A stretch of DNA of 17,058 bases from JBBTQX01 sp964366055 (GTDB taxonomy: Bacteria > Patescibacteriota > Minisyncoccia > UBA6257 > GWB1-50-10). A model generated the notes under the pieces. It searched no databases. It was not told the DNA's origin and saw only the letters and a program-made list of their open reading frames with translations. Where the stretch lies: assembly GCA_964366055.1 (NCBI GenBank), contig CAYISE010000014.1, forward strand, positions 1-17,058. Reading direction: 5' to 3'. This document shows positions 7,362-13,577 of this stretch, piece after piece. The translations under genes and the position numbers were made by a program. Every line of letters begins with the position of its first letter. The stretch's first letter is position 1.

Positions 7362-7454
7362 TTACGAAACAGAAAACTTTAACCCCGCTCGTTTCATTTC
7401 CAGTGGTGGAACTTCGCTGTTTTCAAGGGTTTTTGCCGAACTAATCAACTTTTG
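7362..7454 (-). pseudogene. Short possible gene remnant after tRNA-Gly
   Basis: A minus-strand frame runs from the tRNA-Gly 3' end to a TAA at 7364-7362 and encodes about 30 residues, including ENSEVPPLEMKRAGLKFSVS at its end. It has no ATG at its head, and TTG would be the only start. The peptide looks more protein-like than random, but no family is recognised. It may be a truncated gene end or chance. Confidence 0.2.
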
Positions 7455-7525
7455 TGTGGGTAGGGGGAATTGAACCCCCATCTCCTCTTTGGAAGAGAGG
7501 TGTATTACCGCTATACAATACCCAC
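7455..7525 (-). tRNA. tRNA-Gly (anticodon UCC)
   Basis: On the minus strand the acceptor is GTGGGTA/TACCCAC with discriminator A (7455). The D-arm is GTAT/ATAC, the anticodon stem CCTCT/AGAGG with loop CTTCCAA, and the T-arm GGGGG-TTCAATT-CCCCC. Anticodon TCC reads GGA (Gly). No CCA is encoded. It stands alone in a 560-bp stretch without confident protein genes. Confidence 0.96.
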
Positions 7526-7532
7526 TTGTAAA

Positions 7533-7685
7533 CTAAACTTGGGGTAAAACGCCTTCAATCCAACCCATCACCTTTCTAGAAAGCTTTACTCCTTTTTCCT
7601 TATCTCCACTGCTAACTATACTAATATGAGCTGTGCCATAAGGCAATTTTTTCTTTTTTAGGGCTGACTTGCCGGTTCTCGCGTC
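7533..7685 (-). pseudogene. Short open frame without ATG, possible gene remnant
   Basis: Upstream of tRNA-Gly on the same strand, 50 codons are open between in-frame stops and the TAG at 7535-7533. The predicted peptide contains LPYGTAHISIVSSGDK and GVKLSRKVMGWIEGVLPQV, which looks like real protein sequence. There is no ATG; the TTG at 7646 would give 37 residues. It could be the 3' remnant of a decayed gene or a small non-ATG gene. No family is recognised. The rest of 7526-7758 shows only the promoter of the next gene. Confidence 0.25.
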
Positions 7686-7715
7686 TTATGTTTATATCTT
7701 GGAAAGGTTTTCAAA

Positions 7716-7745
7716 TTGTAAGTGAACAAAACCCTATGCTATGAT
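7716..7745 (+). promoter_or_regulatory. Promoter of the 7759-8352 gene
   Basis: -35 TTGTAA (7716-7721) and -10 TATGAT (7740-7745) are 18 bp apart, with an extended TG (7737-7738). The -10 ends 13 nt before the ATG, so the leader would be about 7 nt. Confidence 0.6.
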
Positions 7746-7758
7746 TTTACGGTAAACT

Positions 7759-8352
7759 ATGGACAAAGATCTGATAAAAAAGGTGTCTATTGTGGTCGTT
7801 TCGATCTTCATCGTGGTTGGTCTTCTTGTCTACCTTCTGAATTCCCTCCAAGGGAACGTGATTCCGGCCGATTTCACGGCCGCCCGGCAAAAAGCGGCGG
7901 CCGTGAGCCAAGACATCGTTAATCTCACCGGCGAGACCGGCAAAAAAATAGAACTGGCCAACCAGGCGGAAAACAGTGGCGATACCAACCGGCTCCTGAA
8001 CCTAATCAATGACGCTAAAACCAGCAACGCCCTGGCCTATCAGAAGGCCTTTGACCTCTCCCATGCCATTCAAAAAATGGCCGAGACCTTGAGCGGCGTC
8101 CGTTCATCGCGTCAACAACTCGGCTACGAGGCCGTGGCGCTTGAATTGTCGCTGGTGAGTGAGTTTATTTCATATACCGAGAATCTAAACGGTTTCCTGA
8201 ACATTCTCTCCCGATTCATCTTGAATAATGATTTTAACAATCAAAAAGCGCTGGACGACGCATTAAAAAATGTGAATCAGAAGGCCGATTTGATAAACAC
8301 GCTCAATAAAAATTTCATTGACAAAATGGCGGCCTTTGACCAGTCCTCATAG
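7759..8352 (+). CDS. Membrane-anchored helical protein of unknown function
   Basis: The 197-residue protein has a short cytoplasmic N-terminus (MDKDLIKK), one membrane helix at about 9-27 and a long, mostly helical extracytoplasmic domain rich in Ala, Asn, Gln and Leu. There is no cleavage motif, so it is probably an uncleaved signal anchor. No catalytic motif or known domain was recognised. The ATG at 7759 follows directly on a promoter, so translation is likely from a nearly leaderless mRNA. The holin-like membrane-protein gene begins 12 bp after its stop, behind its own -10 box. Confidence 0.8.
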   Translation: MDKDLIKKVSIVVVSIFIVVGLLVYLLNSLQGNVIPADFTAARQKAAAVSQDIVNLTGETGKKIELANQAENSGDTNRLLNLINDAKTSNALAYQKAFDLSHAIQKMAETLSGVRSSRQQLGYEAVALELSLVSEFISYTENLNGFLNILSRFILNNDFNNQKALDDALKNVNQKADLINTLNKNFIDKMAAFDQSS

Positions 8353-8358
8353 TATAAT
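8353..8358 (+). promoter_or_regulatory. -10 box immediately before the holin-like gene
   Basis: A perfect TATAAT (8353-8358) lies 6 nt before the ATG at 8365, which would put the start site at or next to the start codon (leaderless mRNA). No good -35 was found at the usual spacing; TTGACC at 8336 is too close. Confidence 0.5.
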
Positions 8359-8364
8359 TAAACA

Positions 8365-8745
8365 ATGAAGTTTATCGGCCGCTTTATTTTCCATATTTTT
8401 TCAAATGCCGTCGCAATCTTGATAGCGGCTAATTTGGTGGCGGGCTTTGTCTTTAACGGCAACCTTACGGCGCTAACCGTCGCCGCTCTCGCGCTGACCG
8501 TCATAAACACTCTCGTGAGACCATTGGTGAAATTGGTTCTGGGTCCACTTCTAGTCCTCACTTTCGGATTTTTTATCGTCGTGATAAACGCCGTTTCGCT
8601 TTTCCTGGTCCCTCATCTCTTAAACGCGCTGGGCTTCGGCTCGCCTCTCGTCATCGGGGGATATTTGCCTTTGTTCTTCGCCACGTTTATAATTAGCGCC
8701 GTGAATCTCATTGTCGGTTTCGCGGCAAAAATGAGTTACAAATAA
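8365..8745 (+). CDS. Phage-holin-superfamily-IV-like four-helix membrane protein
   Basis: The 126-residue, very hydrophobic protein has about four membrane helices (roughly 11-30, 34-52, 56-80 and 98-118). The motif LTVINTLVRPLVKLVLGPLLVLTFG and the later NLIVGF are typical of the mycobacterial four-TM holin family (PF04020), which is widespread in bacterial chromosomes and not necessarily phage-related. Its role is unknown. The 126-residue length agrees with that family. It sits between an anchored hypothetical protein and secG; no lysis genes are nearby, so a prophage role is not supported. Confidence 0.85.
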   Translation: MKFIGRFIFHIFSNAVAILIAANLVAGFVFNGNLTALTVAALALTVINTLVRPLVKLVLGPLLVLTFGFFIVVINAVSLFLVPHLLNALGFGSPLVIGGYLPLFFATFIISAVNLIVGFAAKMSYK

Positions 8746-8749
8746 TGGC

Positions 8750-8820
8750 TTCATTCAAAATTCAGAACGTGCAACGCGAATGAATTTCGGCAATCAAACC
8801 TTACCCCGCCTTCATTGCGC
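8750..8820 (+). promoter_or_regulatory. Three-arm mutually exclusive hairpin before secG
   Basis: TTCATTC (8750-8756) can pair with GAATGAA (8778-8784) over 7 bp. The same central arm, as GCGAATGAA (8776-8784), can instead pair with TTCATT-G-CGC (8811-8820) with one bulge. The layout resembles an attenuator or switch, but no U-tract follows. The remaining bases before secG show nothing else clear. Confidence 0.25.
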
Positions 8821-8860
8821 TGACAAAAATTATTAAAAACAAAAAAGAAACAATAAAGGC

Positions 8861-9067
8861 ATGCTCATCATCGGTCAAATCGTCATCTCAATTATTTTAA
8901 TCGGGTTCATCCTTATCCAAGAGCGTTCCAGCGGCCTTTCCGGAATTTTCGGCGGTCAGGGGGCGACACCGTACCAAACGCGCCGGGGATTGGAGAAATT
9001 CATCTACTGGGGCACTATCGGAGCCGCCATCATCTTCGCGGTTCTCGCCATTCTGAATTTGGTTTAG
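8861..9067 (+). CDS. secG: Preprotein translocase subunit SecG
   Basis: SecG is the small accessory subunit of the SecYEG channel and assists protein export across the membrane. The 68 residues have the standard two-helix layout: helix 1 at about 2-19 (LIIGQIVISIILIGFILI), then the conserved cytoplasmic loop with QERSSGLSG and a Gly/Tyr-rich patch ending TRRGLEKF, then helix 2 at about 47-66. Loop spacing and length match the family. It is followed 17 bp later by a solute-binding protein gene, which is itself a Sec substrate. Confidence 0.92.
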   Translation: MLIIGQIVISIILIGFILIQERSSGLSGIFGGQGATPYQTRRGLEKFIYWGTIGAAIIFAVLAILNLV

Positions 9068-9084
9068 GCAATTCCTTTCAGGTT

Positions 9085-10698
9085 ATGAATCCGATTAAAA
9101 AAATCTTTTTTGATTTTTCTTCCGCGGAAAGAAGGTGGTTTTTTATCGCTCTCGCGGTGCTGGTTATTTCTACCATCGCGGAGATTGCGCTCGCCATAAA
9201 AGAAAACGGCGTGATGGCGCCCATCGCCGGCGGTTCTTACCGCGAGGGCTTTTTGGGCCAACCCATCGCCATCAATCCTATCGTCTCCAATAATCCGACT
9301 GACCAGGAGATATCTTCCGTTGTTTTCAGCCGACTTTTTGACCTTCTTTCGGCCTATGAAATCAGCCCCGACGGTCGAAGTTACAACCTGAAATTGAAAG
9401 AGGGACTCCGCTGGGACGACGGTCAACCGCTCACGAGCGATGACGTTATTTTTACGATTAAAACCGTTCAAAATCCGGAAGTTCGTTCGCCTTTTATGAA
9501 GAGTTGGCAGGGAGTGGCAGCGGAAAGAGGCAGCGAGCTTCAGATAAAACTCGGTCTCCCTCTGGCTTACGTTTTCTTTCTGAATAATATCAAATGGCTG
9601 CCGGTCATACCGAAACACATTTTCGGAGCCATTCCTTCGGAGAACTTCCGCCTGTCGGATTACAATTTGGAGCCGGTCGGGAGCGGCCCTTACAAATTCA
9701 AGGATTTCACGAAACGCAAAGACGGGTTCATCTCCCAGTACCATTTCGTTCCCAATGAAAACTTTGCCGGAGAAAAACCCTACATAAAAGATTTTTATTT
9801 TAATTTTTTCCAAAATTCCGAGGATTTGTATCAGGCGCTGAAACGGCATAATGTAAACGGCTTCGGCAGCGCCACTCCTCTTTCTTTCAATCTTTCCGGC
9901 ATAAAAGGGGTAACCGAGGAAAAACTGCCGATGCCCGATTATTACGCCGTCTTCTTCAACCAGAACAGCAATCCTCTCCTCAAGGATAAAAATATCCGCG
10001 CCGGGCTCGTTTCCGCCATAGACAAGAAGCGGATTGTGGACAAAGTCCTTGGCGGGAACGCCGCGATTGTGAACGCTCCGGGTTTCAGTTCAACGGATTC
10101 AATGAACGGCAACGACTCCGATTACAATCAAGATGAAGCCAAACAATTGATAATGGCCTTCAAGACCAAAAACAAGAACGAGCCGATAAACATCACTTTA
10201 ACCGTTCCGGAGGTGGGCTTTCTTAAGAAAGTCGCCGATCTAATCAAAGACGATTGGCAGAATGTCGGCGTGGACCAGGTCAACATAAATGTTTTCAATC
10301 CGAGCGATCCGGCCAACGCGACGGTGAAATCGCGGGACTACGAAATGCTTCTCTTCGGAAATATCCTGGAAAATCCCACCGACCTTTTTCCTTTCTGGCA
10401 CTCTTCCCAACGTATTTATCCCGGATTTAATTTGGCTCTTTACCAAAACTCAAAAGCCGACAATCTGCTGGAAAATATCCGCCAGACCGGCGATGAAACC
10501 AAACAAAAGGATTGGCTGAACCAGGTCCAAAAAATAATTTTGAACGACGCGCCGGCTGTCTTTCTTTTCTCTTTGCCCTACACTTATATCCATACGAGCG
10601 ACTTGGGCGGCTTTAATCCGGATTTCATCGCCACCCCGCCCGAGATATTCAAAAATGTAAACCAGTGGTATGTCGCTCAAGTGAGAATTATCAAATAA
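9085..10698 (+). CDS. Membrane-anchored oligopeptide-type ABC solute-binding protein
   Basis: This 537-residue extracytoplasmic solute-binding protein is of the SBP_bac_5 (DppA/OppA) family, which captures peptides or similar solutes for an ABC importer. A basic N-terminus is followed by one membrane helix (about 18-36) with no lipobox Cys, so it is anchored by an uncleaved helix. The family signature GLRWDDGQPLTSDDVIFTIK lies near residues 107-126. Other typical features are the PVGSGPYKF block and a C-terminal region ending GFNPDF. It lies 17 bp after secG and 3 bp before pgi/pmi, suggesting one operon. No permease or ATPase gene is in the window, so its partner is elsewhere or absent. Confidence 0.9.
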   Translation: MNPIKKIFFDFSSAERRWFFIALAVLVISTIAEIALAIKENGVMAPIAGGSYREGFLGQPIAINPIVSNNPTDQEISSVVFSRLFDLLSAYEISPDGRSYNLKLKEGLRWDDGQPLTSDDVIFTIKTVQNPEVRSPFMKSWQGVAAERGSELQIKLGLPLAYVFFLNNIKWLPVIPKHIFGAIPSENFRLSDYNLEPVGSGPYKFKDFTKRKDGFISQYHFVPNENFAGEKPYIKDFYFNFFQNSEDLYQALKRHNVNGFGSATPLSFNLSGIKGVTEEKLPMPDYYAVFFNQNSNPLLKDKNIRAGLVSAIDKKRIVDKVLGGNAAIVNAPGFSSTDSMNGNDSDYNQDEAKQLIMAFKTKNKNEPINITLTVPEVGFLKKVADLIKDDWQNVGVDQVNINVFNPSDPANATVKSRDYEMLLFGNILENPTDLFPFWHSSQRIYPGFNLALYQNSKADNLLENIRQTGDETKQKDWLNQVQKIILNDAPAVFLFSLPYTYIHTSDLGGFNPDFIATPPEIFKNVNQWYVAQVRIIK

Positions 10699-10701
10699 TC
10701 C

Positions 10702-11658
10702 GTGATTTCTTACGAAAAAAACCTATTGGAATTCGGCCGGCAGCTTTCGTTTAAAAAACTGGCTTTTTACTTTCTGGAAAAACTGGCCGGCGCGAAACCG
10801 GACGGCGTGGTCGTTTGCGGAATGGGCGGCTCGGGAATTCCCGGAACTATTCTGAAAAAATTGGCCGGAGAATTGGGAATTCCGGTGCCAACGGTATCCG
10901 TCAGAGACCGGACTTTGCCGCGGCTCTTTTTTAAAAAACCTCTGTTCATTTTTGTTTCTTTTTCGGGAGAGACCGCGGAAACAATCGCGAATCTCAAATC
11001 AGCCTTGGCCTACAAAAGCGGGGCCGACGTGGCAATTGTAACTGCCGGCGGGAAATTGAAAAGTATCGCCCAAGAAAAACGCTTGCCGCTCGTAACCTTT
11101 CATCCGGAAAACTTGACATCGCGAGAGGCCTCCGGTACTATGTTCTACGGACTTATCAAGATTCTCAAGGTAATTTTACCCGTAAAGGTCTCCTCCTTTG
11201 AATCGTTAAACGCGAATAAATTTAAGGGGCCGGGCAAAAAATTGGCCGAAGCGGCTAAAAACCGGAATGTTCTGGTCTATACCGATTCAAATTTTTCCCA
11301 TCTGGGTTGCATTTGGAAAACCAATCTCAATGAAACAGCCAAGGTCCCCGCTTTCACGAACGTTTATCCGGAGTTAAACCACAATGAAATCGCCGGTTTT
11401 GAAAAAGGAAAATCCGACTGGATTATTTTCTGGCTGAAAGATAAAATATCTTCTGGAACCGACAGGAAAATAAAACTGGCCGCGAAAATTTTAAGAAAAC
11501 GGGGAATAAAAAGCGTGGAAATCCCTTTGATGGGAAAAAACAAAAGCGAGAAAACCTGGAACGGAATCGCGTTGTCTCATTGGATAGCTTTTTATCTGGC
11601 GAAAGCAAATGGAGTAGACCTCCGAAAAACGAAGATTATCAAACAACTGAAAAAATAA
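10702..11658 (+). CDS. Bifunctional phosphoglucose/phosphomannose isomerase
   Basis: This SIS-domain enzyme converts glucose-6-phosphate and mannose-6-phosphate to fructose-6-phosphate, linking glycolysis and sugar-nucleotide synthesis. Sequence signs are CGMGGSGIPG (39-48), the phosphate-binding SFSGETAET (86-94), the WKTNLNETAK motif (about 205-214) and ELNHNEIAGF (224-233), the family's typical Asn-His-Asn-Glu block. At 318 residues it matches the Pgi/Pmi family rather than the longer classical Pgi. The start is GTG at 10702, 3 bp after the solute-binding protein stop; no other start fits as well. A large inverted repeat follows the gene. Confidence 0.92.
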   Translation: MISYEKNLLEFGRQLSFKKLAFYFLEKLAGAKPDGVVVCGMGGSGIPGTILKKLAGELGIPVPTVSVRDRTLPRLFFKKPLFIFVSFSGETAETIANLKSALAYKSGADVAIVTAGGKLKSIAQEKRLPLVTFHPENLTSREASGTMFYGLIKILKVILPVKVSSFESLNANKFKGPGKKLAEAAKNRNVLVYTDSNFSHLGCIWKTNLNETAKVPAFTNVYPELNHNEIAGFEKGKSDWIIFWLKDKISSGTDRKIKLAAKILRKRGIKSVEIPLMGKNKSEKTWNGIALSHWIAFYLAKANGVDLRKTKIIKQLKK

Positions 11659-11675
11659 AAAGTTTAAATGGGCGA

Positions 11676-11763
11676 GCCCCCACACCTAATCAGGATAACT
11701 ATGAAATTTGTCATTAATTTATTGAAATATACCTAGAAACTGATCCCGATTAGGTGTGGGGGC
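11676..11763. repeat. 16-bp perfect inverted repeat running into tRNA-Leu
   Basis: GCCCCCACACCTAATC (11676-11691) and GATTAGGTGTGGGGGC (11748-11763) are exact reverse complements. After one mismatch GGAT (11693-11696) pairs with ATCC (11743-11746), giving about 20 bp of stem around an AT-rich loop. The right arm covers the first 4 nt of tRNA-Leu. The tRNA 5' acceptor sequence GGGCGAG (11760-11766) is also present as a direct copy at 11670-11676, just before the left arm. Confidence 0.85.
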
Positions 11764-11843
11764 GAGTGGCGAAATTGGCAGACGCGCTGGCTTCAGGAGT
11801 CAGTGGCCGCAAGGTCTTGGAGGTTCAAATCCTCTCTCGCCCA
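11760..11843 (+). tRNA. tRNA-Leu (anticodon CAG)
   Basis: This is a class II tRNA. Acceptor GGGCGAG (11760-11766) pairs with CTCGCCC (11836-11842), with discriminator A11843. The anticodon stem is CTGGC/GTCAG with loop TTCAGGA, giving anticodon CAG (Leu, CUG). A long variable arm TGGCCGCAAGGTCT and T-arm GGAGG-TTCAAAT-CCTCT follow. No CCA is encoded. The rnj start codon lies 11 nt downstream, so the tRNA and rnj are probably on one transcript. Confidence 0.96.
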
Positions 11844-11854
11844 CACAAAATCAT

Positions 11855-13573
11855 ATGAGAACAAGAATTTTAAGAGCGCCGAGAAAATCAGCGGAAGCAA
11901 GCGCCGTTAAAGGCGACCATATTCGCCTGGCCGCTTTGGGCGGACTGGAAGAAATCGGCCGCAATATGTCCTTTATTGAATACAAGGACGAAATCGTCGT
12001 GATTGACATGGGTATTCAGTTTCCCGAAGAAGAAACACCGGGGGTGGATTACATCATTCCGAATGTCGCGTATCTGGAAGAACGGAAGAAAAATATCAAA
12101 GCGGTCGTGATTACCCACGCTCATTTTGACCACATCGGGGCGATCCCTTACCTCATCGGCAAATTGGGCAATCCGGTAATCTACACGATGAACCTGACGA
12201 AATCCTTAATTGAAAAACGCCAGATTGAATTCACGAACGCCCCGAAACTTAATATCCAGACGATAAACTACGGCGACAAATTCAAAATCAGCGAACATCT
12301 TGAGATTGAATTTTTCGGCGTGGACCACACCATTCCCGAAACCACCGGCGTCATCGTAAAGACGCCGATCGGGAATATCGTTCACTTCGCCGATTTTCGG
12401 CTGGAATACGATGAGAATGAGGAGCCGCAAGGCCTGGAAAATTTCAGGCGCATCGGCAAAATGGGCATTCACACTTTCATGGTGGACAGCACGAATGCCG
12501 AGGAAGAGGGGCACTCGCTTTCCGAAAAAGTGATTGAAAAAAATCTGGAGGCGCTCTTCAAACAATCCCCGGGCAGAATTATTTTGGCGACTTTTTCCTC
12601 CATGCTCACCCGCATCGCCGAAATTATAAAAATCGCCGAGCGGCTCGGCCGCCAGGTGGCGATTAACGGCCGGTCCATGAAGGACAATGTCCAGATTGCC
12701 CAGGACCTGGGTTATATTAAAAGCAAAAAAGACACTCTGGTTCCGGTTGAAGACCTGCATAAATACAAAGACGACAAGGTGATGATTATCACAACCGGCG
12801 CCCAGGGTGAATCCAACGCGGGACTCATGAGAATTGTGACCGGCGAACACCGCCATATCCGCATCAAACCGAGCGACACGATGATTTTCTCCTCTTCAGT
12901 CATCCCCGGCAATGAACGAAGTGTCCAGACCCTGAAGGATAATCTCACCCGCCAGGGCGCGATTGTCCATACCTCGGCCATTATAGACATCCACGCGAGC
13001 GGCCACGCCAAGCGGGATGATTTGATCGCCGTGATTAAAGCGCTGAAGCCGAAGTTCGTGATGCCCGTTCATGGCTATTATTTCATGCGCTTCACGAACG
13101 GTCAGAACGCAGTCAGGGCCGGCCTACCGCCGGAAAACGTTCGGCTTTTGGACAATGGCCAGGTCGCCAATCTTACCAAGGACAATTTCATAATCACATC
13201 AGAAACCGTTCCGGCCAACTACATTATGGTGGACGGCCTGGGAGTGGGCGATGTGGGCGAGGTGGTCCTGCGCGACCGGCGGATGCTCTCCCAGGAAGGA
13301 ATGTTCGTGGTCATTACAACCCTGGACCGGAAAACTGGCCGGGTTTTGAAGAACCCCGACATCATCTCTCGTGGGTTTATTTATCTGAAGGAGAACCAGG
13401 GCCTTTTAGATGAGATCCGCCGCAAGGTGCGCGGCATCATCGGCCGCCTGCCCCATAATCAGCCGATAGACGGCGATTACGTAAAAGCGCTGGTGCGAGA
13501 CCAGGTCGGCCAATTTCTCTTCACCAAGACCAAAAGAAGGCCAATGATACTCCCGGTGATTATTGAGGTCTAA
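11855..13573 (+). CDS. rnj: Ribonuclease J
   Basis: RNase J is a metallo-beta-lactamase/beta-CASP ribonuclease with 5' exonuclease and endonuclease activity in mRNA decay and rRNA maturation. From the ATG at 11855 it has 572 residues, close to the usual 555. The open frame extends upstream, but only by reading through tRNA-Leu, so that extension is rejected. A basic N-terminal tail precedes GGLEEIGRNM. The zinc motif THAHFDHIG puts His88, His90, Asp92 and His93 in place; further family blocks are VDHTIPETTG with FADFR, VDSTNAEEEGHS, and HASGHAKRDDL followed by PVHGYYFMRF. The C-terminal domain is complete. The start lies 11 nt from the tRNA end and trpS follows 4 nt after the stop. Confidence 0.96.
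   Translation: MRTRILRAPRKSAEASAVKGDHIRLAALGGLEEIGRNMSFIEYKDEIVVIDMGIQFPEEETPGVDYIIPNVAYLEERKKNIKAVVITHAHFDHIGAIPYLIGKLGNPVIYTMNLTKSLIEKRQIEFTNAPKLNIQTINYGDKFKISEHLEIEFFGVDHTIPETTGVIVKTPIGNIVHFADFRLEYDENEEPQGLENFRRIGKMGIHTFMVDSTNAEEEGHSLSEKVIEKNLEALFKQSPGRIILATFSSMLTRIAEIIKIAERLGRQVAINGRSMKDNVQIAQDLGYIKSKKDTLVPVEDLHKYKDDKVMIITTGAQGESNAGLMRIVTGEHRHIRIKPSDTMIFSSSVIPGNERSVQTLKDNLTRQGAIVHTSAIIDIHASGHAKRDDLIAVIKALKPKFVMPVHGYYFMRFTNGQNAVRAGLPPENVRLLDNGQVANLTKDNFIITSETVPANYIMVDGLGVGDVGEVVLRDRRMLSQEGMFVVITTLDRKTGRVLKNPDIISRGFIYLKENQGLLDEIRRKVRGIIGRLPHNQPIDGDYVKALVRDQVGQFLFTKTKRRPMILPVIIEV
13565..13568 (+). promoter_or_regulatory. Ribosome binding site of trpS
   Basis: GAGG (part of GAGGT, 13565-13569) sits 9 nt before the ATG at 13578, inside the last codons of rnj. 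It is the clearest Shine-Dalgarno in the window. It supports this ATG over the in-frame TTG at 13563, which would place the start before the site. Confidence 0.7.
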
Positions 13574-13577
13574 ATAC

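Noticed and set aside
7633..7662. Intrinsic terminator with TGCC/GGCA stem and T-run
   Set aside because: Stem of only about 4 bp; no gene on the plus strand ends there.
8365..8745. Prophage lysis gene
   Set aside because: The holin-like family is common in chromosomes and there are no phage genes around it.
8820..8857. secG promoter with CTGACA as -35
   Set aside because: No -10-like box at 16-18 bp spacing.
9064..9849. 261-codon minus-strand open frame
   Set aside because: Antisense to secG end and the solute-binding protein; no recognisable protein features.
11670..11763. T-box riboswitch upstream of rnj/trpS
   Set aside because: No T-box motif, specifier loop or antiterminator found; the structure is one long stem ending in a tRNA gene.
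11756..11854. N-terminal extension of RNase J by 33 residues
   Set aside because: It is a translation through the tRNA-Leu gene; the ATG at 11855 gives a family-like length and start.
12206..12856. 216-codon minus-strand open frame
   Set aside because: Antisense to the conserved core of rnj; a shadow frame.
13563..13577. TTG start of trpS
   Set aside because: It lies before the GAGG ribosome site and overlaps rnj; the ATG at 13578 gives the canonical N-terminus just before HIGN.
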